The notes under the pieces are model-generated. The model worked only from the letters and a program-made list of their open reading frames with translations. It made no database searches and was not told where the DNA came from. From Opitutales bacterium (GTDB taxonomy: Bacteria; Verrucomicrobiota; Verrucomicrobiia; Opitutales; JAFGAQ01), in NCBI GenBank assembly GCA_028704125.1, contig JAQVLM010000071.1, positions 1-10,197 on the forward strand: a stretch of DNA of 10,197 nt. The letters run 5' to 3'. Below are positions 6,219 to 10,197 of this stretch, piece after piece (the first letter of the stretch is position 1; every line of letters starts with the position of its first letter). A program made the translations under genes and the position numbers.

Positions 6219-7685
6219 GTGAAAATCTGCATCGTTCACCATCATTTGAAGCCGGGAGGCGTGACCCGGGTGATCCAGAATACCTTGCCCGGTTTGCTTG
6301 GCAGGGGCGCCGAGGTCGGGTTGCTTTCGGGTGAGGTTTCGCCGGATTCCTGGCCGGTTCCGGTCAAGGCGGTTCCGGATCTTGCCTATCGCACGGATCC
6401 GCTTCCGGAGTCTTCGAGTCCCTTGGGGGCGCAGCTACTGGAAGCGGGAAAGGCGGTTTTCGGAGGATCCTTACCGGACATCTGGCACATTCACAACCCG
6501 ACTCTGGGCAAAAACCCGGAGATGCCCCGTGCGGTTGAGTTTCTAGTTGAGCAAGGGCATCGGGTTTTGATGCATTTGCACGATTTTGCCGAAGACGGGA
6601 GGCCCGAGAACTATCGTGTTCTCGCGAAAAACAAGGGCACTTGTCCGTTGTATCCGATCGGGGAATCGATCTCTTATGCGGTCATCAACCAGCGGGATGC
6701 GTTGGTTTTGGAGCGTGCCGGCATCCCTGCTGAGCGGGTATGCAACATCGGAAATCCGGTGCAGCTTCCGGAGTCATCCGGGTCCGATTCGGGGAAAAGG
6801 GCGAATGGCAGTATTCTGTCGCGTGACCGGAAACTGTTTCTTTACCCGACCCGGGGGATTCGGAGGAAAAACATCGGAGAGTTTCTTTTGTTGGCTGCAA
6901 CCGGGTCCTCCGATGACCTCTACGCCACTACCATGGGGCCGGCCAATCCCCGTTGGTTGGCGATACACGGTAGTTGGGAGCGGCTCGCGAGTGATCTGCG
7001 GCTGCCGGTGGAATTGGGTTGGGCCGAGAACATTCCGTTTGATTTTCCATCCATCTTTAGTCGGGCGAATTGCCTGTTGACAACCTCGGTGCAGGAAGGG
7101 TTCGGCCTGGCTTTTTTGGAGCCGGTTTTTGCCGGGAAGCCATTGGCGGGGCGTAACCTTGATCAGGTGACCCGGGATTTCGGTGACCATGGTTGGAATC
7201 CGGGCAGTTTGTATGAGAGGCTCGACGTGGAGCTGGGATGGATCGATGTGCCGGAGTTGCGTCGCCGCATGGATTCCGGTTTTCGCAAGCTCTATGCGGC
7301 CTATGGACAGGAATGGAATACGGCCCGGCTGAACGCCCATTGGGAGGCGGCGACGAATGGAACTGATACGATTGATTTCGGTTTTCTTGGGGAAGTCGCG
7401 CAGTCGGAGGTCATTCGTAAGGTGGCAGGGGACCCTGGACTCAGGAAGCGGTTGCGTCCCGCCGGGATGGATACCGGGTCCCAGCCGATACCCGATGCGG
7501 AATCCCTTCGGACCTACTATTCTCCGGAAGCCTATGTCGGACGCCTATGGGAACGTTACGTGCGATTGATGGAGGGCCGGGTTTCGGGGGCCATGGATAT
7601 CGGGGGAGCGGATGAACACGCTGTATTGATGTCCTTTCTCGATCCTGGAAACCTTCGTTTGCTTAAAACCGCCCTCTCCGGATAG
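6219..7685 (+). CDS. GT-B glycosyltransferase (GT4-like), likely second sugar transfer
   Basis: A 488-residue retaining-type GT-B enzyme. The N-terminal domain starts directly with MKICIVHHHLKPGGVTRVI, strand 1 plus the glycine loop, which supports GTG 6219 as the start. HIHNPTLGKN and LMHLHDFAEDGR form the acceptor-side loops. The C-terminal domain has PTRGIRRKN (210-218), the Arg/Lys phosphate-binding signature, and QEGFGLAFLEP with Glu293 and Glu301, the E-x7-E motif of GT4-like families. About 185 residues follow that motif, longer than a typical GT4 tail. Lying between gpgS and a HAD hydrolase, it may add a second sugar to glucosyl-3-phosphoglycerate or glucosylglycerate, for example mannose as in the mannosylglucosylglycerate pathway of Petrotoga and Rhodopirellula. 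That substrate is inference; sequence alone does not define donor or acceptor. Confidence 0.85.
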   Translation: MKICIVHHHLKPGGVTRVIQNTLPGLLGRGAEVGLLSGEVSPDSWPVPVKAVPDLAYRTDPLPESSSPLGAQLLEAGKAVFGGSLPDIWHIHNPTLGKNPEMPRAVEFLVEQGHRVLMHLHDFAEDGRPENYRVLAKNKGTCPLYPIGESISYAVINQRDALVLERAGIPAERVCNIGNPVQLPESSGSDSGKRANGSILSRDRKLFLYPTRGIRRKNIGEFLLLAATGSSDDLYATTMGPANPRWLAIHGSWERLASDLRLPVELGWAENIPFDFPSIFSRANCLLTTSVQEGFGLAFLEPVFAGKPLAGRNLDQVTRDFGDHGWNPGSLYERLDVELGWIDVPELRRRMDSGFRKLYAAYGQEWNTARLNAHWEAATNGTDTIDFGFLGEVAQSEVIRKVAGDPGLRKRLRPAGMDTGSQPIPDAESLRTYYSPEAYVGRLWERYVRLMEGRVSGAMDIGGADEHAVLMSFLDPGNLRLLKTALSG

Positions 7686-7689
7686 GTTC

Positions 7690-8604
7690 ATGCGGATCCC
7701 GCTAACCCTCAACCCAGTTTTTCCGATGGCTATGGTATGTCTTCCCTCCCGAATGCGGGCATTATCTCACGAGCTTCATCCCATCCCGACCGGAGCGGGC
7801 GAAGTTTCCGCTGACTTATCCGGAGTGCGGGCGGTGGTATTCGACGTTTATGGCACGCTGTTCGCGTCGGCATCAGGAGATATCGAAGGGGTAGAGGGAT
7901 CCGGAATCGAGGAACGTTTCAGGCAAGCGTTTGCTTCGATGGGATGGAGTCTTCCGCCGGACAATGCATCGCTGTGGGATGCCTATCGGGAAACGATCGC
8001 AGGTTTCCACGCGAGCGCCCGAAACAAAGGGATTCCGCATCCGGAAGTGGATATTCGCGCGGTGTGGGGATCGATACTGGGCAGATTGTTTCCGGACCGT
8101 GTGTTTTCGCAGGACGACTTGGAGCAGATCTCGATTGAAGTGGAAGCGAGGATCAATCCGGTATGGCCAATGCCCGGTGTTTATGAGGTATTGGCTGCGC
8201 TGAAGGAGATGGGGTTTGCATTGGGGATTGTTTCGAATGCGCAGTTCTACACCCCGCTGCTTTTTGAGGCGTTTTCAGGAACCGTTCTGGCCGGCCATGG
8301 CTTTGATCCAGGGTTGTGCCAGTGGTCATGGGAAGGGGGACGGGCAAAGCCCGATACCTGGATGTATGAGCAAGTCCGTTCGGCTTTGGAGGCGCGAGGG
8401 ATTGGGCCGGGAGCATGCCTGTTCGTCGGAAACGACATGCTGAAGGATGTGGTTCCGGCGGTTCAATGTGGAATCCGGACCGCCCTCTTTGCGGGTGACC
8501 AACGATCCCTGCGCCGGAGGGAGGGGGATCCCCGTTGCAACGGAATCCATCCGGATGCGGTGATCACTCGGCTGGATTCTCTGCTGAGAATGCTCCGGCG
8601 CTGA
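7690..8604 (+). CDS. HAD-superfamily hydrolase (subfamily IA), possible pathway phosphatase
   Basis: 304 residues from ATG 7690, 4 bases after the upstream stop. The HAD core begins only at about residue 47; the preceding tail is unusual, so ATG 7753 (residue 22) may be the true start. Motif I is VVFDVYGTLF with nucleophile Asp52. Motif II is IVSN with Ser182, motif III is AKPD with Lys220, and motif IV is VGNDMLKD with Asp249 and Asp253. A helical C1 cap lies between about 60 and 165. The +2 position after the nucleophile is Tyr54, where phosphatases normally have the general-acid Asp; DxYGTL is more typical of haloacid dehalogenases. The VGNDMLKD...TALFAGDQRSLR ending matches a COG1011-type group. 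Operon context argues for removal of the 3-phosphate from the glycosylated phosphoglycerate, but the chemistry is unproven. Confidence 0.85.
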   Translation: MRIPLTLNPVFPMAMVCLPSRMRALSHELHPIPTGAGEVSADLSGVRAVVFDVYGTLFASASGDIEGVEGSGIEERFRQAFASMGWSLPPDNASLWDAYRETIAGFHASARNKGIPHPEVDIRAVWGSILGRLFPDRVFSQDDLEQISIEVEARINPVWPMPGVYEVLAALKEMGFALGIVSNAQFYTPLLFEAFSGTVLAGHGFDPGLCQWSWEGGRAKPDTWMYEQVRSALEARGIGPGACLFVGNDMLKDVVPAVQCGIRTALFAGDQRSLRRREGDPRCNGIHPDAVITRLDSLLRMLRR

Positions 8605-8607
8605 AGC

Positions 8608-8629
8608 GGCCTCGCTTCCTCAGGAGGCC
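8608..8629 (+). terminator. Hairpin just after the operon's last stop codon
   Basis: GGCCTC (8608-8613) and GAGGCC (8624-8629) are exact inverted repeats with a 10-base loop, 3 bases after the HAD stop codon. No T-run follows, so it is at best a Rho-assisted end or a 3'-protecting structure. Confidence 0.3.
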
Positions 8630-8708
8630 ATGGTCCCGCTCAACTCAGGGGAATGAATGCTCCGGGAACGGGGCCTGTCGTCTCGCATTGTCGATTCTTG
8701 TGTGGGAA

Positions 8709-8736
8709 TTGACAGAACTCACGGTGATGCGATAAG
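8709..8736 (+). promoter_or_regulatory. Strong sigma-70-like promoter next to the start codon
   Basis: A perfect TTGACA at 8709-8714 and GATAAG at 8731-8736 (4 of 6) are spaced 16 bases. A start 6-7 bases downstream would be at about 8743, only a base or two from the ATG at 8745, which implies a leaderless or nearly leaderless mRNA for the hydrolase. Confidence 0.5.
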
Positions 8737-8744
8737 AGAAAACC

Positions 8745-9536
8745 ATGAGTAGCACCCCGCTTCGTTTCTTCGTCATTGTAGCCCTTTTCGTGAGTGGCGT
8801 TTTCCTTTCCGCGGAAAACCCGGTTCCGTGTGTGGATGGAGCCAAGACTATGGATGGCTTGGGTCCCAAGACCTTTGTTATCGTGCATGGAGCCTGGGGA
8901 GGTGGCTGGGCTTTCCGGGAGGTCGATCGACTCCTTCGGGCGGAGGGTCACACGGTATACCGGCCCACTCTTACCGGCCAAGGAGAGCGGAACCATTTGG
9001 CGAATGAAGCCATTGATCTGGATTTGCACATTCAGGATGTGGTGAATGTGATCCTATGGGAGGATTTGAAGGATGTGGTTTTGGTTGGCCACAGCTATGG
9101 CGGAATGGTTGTGACGGGTGTGGCTGACCGGATGCCGGAGCGAATCGGTTGCCTGGTGTACCTGGACGCCTTGCTTCCTGAGAATGGCGAGAGCCTCAAT
9201 GATTTGCTAAAGTGGGATTTGTCCGGGTCAGAGGCATATTTGGTGCCAGAGTGGGTTACTCCCGAAACCCCGATCCCCCATGATGTCCCACACCCGACGA
9301 AGACGGTCATCCAAGATATCAAACTATCCAATCAGGAAGCGGCACGTGCGATACGATCCGTTTTCATTCTGACCCATGATTCGGGCAAAACGCCCGCAGA
9401 CGACGCCTTCTTTCCCTCGGCGGAGCGGGCGAGGGCGCGTGGATGGGTGGTTTGGGACTATGAAGCAGATCATAATCCGCAGTGGTCCGATCCCGTGGGA
9501 TTGACTGCATGGTTGATGCGGGCGGCTAAACCTTGA
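8745..9536 (+). CDS. Exported alpha/beta hydrolase (esterase-like)
   Basis: 263 residues. The N-terminus has a signal peptide (LRFFVIVALFVSGVFLSA, cleavage near residue 23), so the enzyme probably acts in the periplasm or is secreted. The fold motifs are clear: FVIVHGAWGGGW (oxyanion loop, about 45-56), TGQGERNHLA, the nucleophile elbow VGHSYGGMV with Ser117, VYLDALLPENGES with Asp141, an acid candidate Asp212 in LTHDSG, and His243 in ADHNPQ. This pattern fits the EstC/methylesterase-like alpha/beta hydrolases, close in style to salicylate or pyrethroid esterases; the natural substrate cannot be told. The length suits the family once the signal is removed. It is separated from the upstream operon by 140 bases with its own promoter-like sequence, so it is probably independent. 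Its stop codon lies inside the 3' end of the opposite-strand gene. Confidence 0.88.
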   Translation: MSSTPLRFFVIVALFVSGVFLSAENPVPCVDGAKTMDGLGPKTFVIVHGAWGGGWAFREVDRLLRAEGHTVYRPTLTGQGERNHLANEAIDLDLHIQDVVNVILWEDLKDVVLVGHSYGGMVVTGVADRMPERIGCLVYLDALLPENGESLNDLLKWDLSGSEAYLVPEWVTPETPIPHDVPHPTKTVIQDIKLSNQEAARAIRSVFILTHDSGKTPADDAFFPSAERARARGWVVWDYEADHNPQWSDPVGLTAWLMRAAKP

Positions 9537-10197
9537 GGAACGCACGGGCATCGTTCAGGCGTTTGCCTTTGAATGGCAGGTGATCGAATGAGTTGATCCG
9601 TCCGGTCTTGCGTTGCAGAACGATCCGCTTTGCGGTTTCCGGGCCGATTCCCGGCACACGCAGGAGTTCGGAAGCCGACGCGGTGTTGACGTCGATCGGG
9701 AAGCGCTCGGGATGGCCTTCGGCCCAAACCCTTTTGGGATCGCGGTCCCGGATCAGGTGGCCTTCGGTATCGAAGGGGATTTCATCTTTTTCAAAACCAT
9801 ACTTCCTGAGCAAAAAGTCCACCTGGTAGAGGCGATGCTCCCGCAAAAAACCTTCCTCTTTGGTCTCGCTTTCCCTTTGTTCGCCAGGGATGTCGTTCCG
9901 GCCAAGTCCCCGTTGATAGGCCGAGAAATAGACCCTGTTGAGCCCGAGTTTCCGGTATAAGGCGGACGTGTAGGTGACGATTTCGGCATCGGTTTCGTCA
10001 GATGCCCCGACGATGAACTGGGTGCTTTGCCTGACCCGGGAGTGCTTCATTCCTTTGCCGGTTTGGCGGGAAATGTATTGAAGCGACCCGATGATATCCT
10101 CGATGAAACGCTTTTTCCCCGAAAGCTTCGCACAATGCTTTTCCCCGGGTGTTTCGATGTTGATCGAGACGGCATTCGCCAGAGATAAGGCGGTGTC
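9526..10197 (-). CDS. Radical-SAM DNA modification/repair-type protein, C-terminal part
   Basis: A partial gene: 223 C-terminal residues are visible and the frame is open to the right edge, so the true start and the CxxxCxxC radical-SAM cluster lie outside the window. Visible residues 1-60 give NAVSINIETPGE, the late strands of the radical-SAM barrel, then GKGMKHSR and STQFIVGASDETD. Next comes LYRKLGLNRVYFSAY, then REHRLYQVDFLLRKYGF. The end is a helix-hairpin-helix, DVNTASASELLRVPGIGPETAKRI, which binds DNA backbone non-specifically. This order matches the family annotated as putative DNA modification/repair radical SAM protein, usually paired with a uracil-DNA-glycosylase-like partner gene. 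That partner would lie beyond the window. Its reaction is not established. The stop codon (TAG, minus strand, 9526-9528) overlaps the end of the hydrolase gene by 11 bases. Confidence 0.9.
   Translation of the reverse strand, partial: DTALSLANAVSINIETPGEKHCAKLSGKKRFIEDIIGSLQYISRQTGKGMKHSRVRQSTQFIVGASDETDAEIVTYTSALYRKLGLNRVYFSAYQRGLGRNDIPGEQRESETKEEGFLREHRLYQVDFLLRKYGFEKDEIPFDTEGHLIRDRDPKRVWAEGHPERFPIDVNTASASELLRVPGIGPETAKRIVLQRKTGRINSFDHLPFKGKRLNDARAFLKV

Overview
The window is about 10.2 kb of moderately GC-rich bacterial chromosome. It has nine protein-coding genes (seven complete, one nearly all outside the left edge, one cut by the right edge) and no RNA genes, insertion sequences or CRISPR array that I can see. 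The gene content and the scarcity of Shine-Dalgarno sites suggest Verrucomicrobiota (Opitutae-like) or a nearby PVC-group bacterium. The evidence is a radical-SAM DNA-repair-type protein, YwqK/MORN repeats, a tandem-RCK potassium channel and glucosyl-3-phosphoglycerate synthase. This taxonomic call is inference only.

Layout. Bases 1-49 look like the last codons of a gene entering from the left. Bases 50-562 have no convincing gene but hold several inverted repeats, including an 18-bp perfect palindrome (152-169) and a 74-nt, almost fully pairable hairpin (254-327). The G-U pairs in that hairpin point to a plus-strand RNA. Next come an exported YwqK/MORN-repeat protein (563-1459), a two-TM potassium channel with two RCK domains (1496-3190) and an unrecognised 159-aa acidic protein (3319-3798). 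An intergenic region with a perfect 7-bp hairpin (3878-3900) leads into a compact four-gene block at 4005-8604. That block encodes an M20-fold protein that has lost key metal and catalytic residues, GpgS (glucosyl-3-phosphoglycerate synthase), a GT4-like GT-B glycosyltransferase, and a HAD-family hydrolase. The genes overlap by 14 bp or are separated by 4-5 bp, so they are almost certainly one operon. After it comes a secreted alpha/beta hydrolase (8745-9536) with its own strong promoter-like sequence. It overlaps tail-to-tail with the 3' end of a minus-strand radical-SAM protein carrying a helix-hairpin-helix (9526 to the right edge).

How the genes may work together. GpgS makes glucosyl-3-phosphoglycerate, the committed intermediate of glucosylglycerate-type compatible solutes. 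A GT-B transferase and a HAD hydrolase directly downstream fit an extended pathway such as the two-sugar solute mannosylglucosylglycerate (glycosylation, then dephosphorylation). The HAD enzyme, however, has Tyr where phosphatases usually carry the general-acid Asp. The M20-like pseudoenzyme, translationally coupled to GpgS, has no place in known versions of the pathway and is the most interesting protein here. The nearby ligand-gated K+ channel would fit an osmoadaptation neighbourhood, but that link is only positional.
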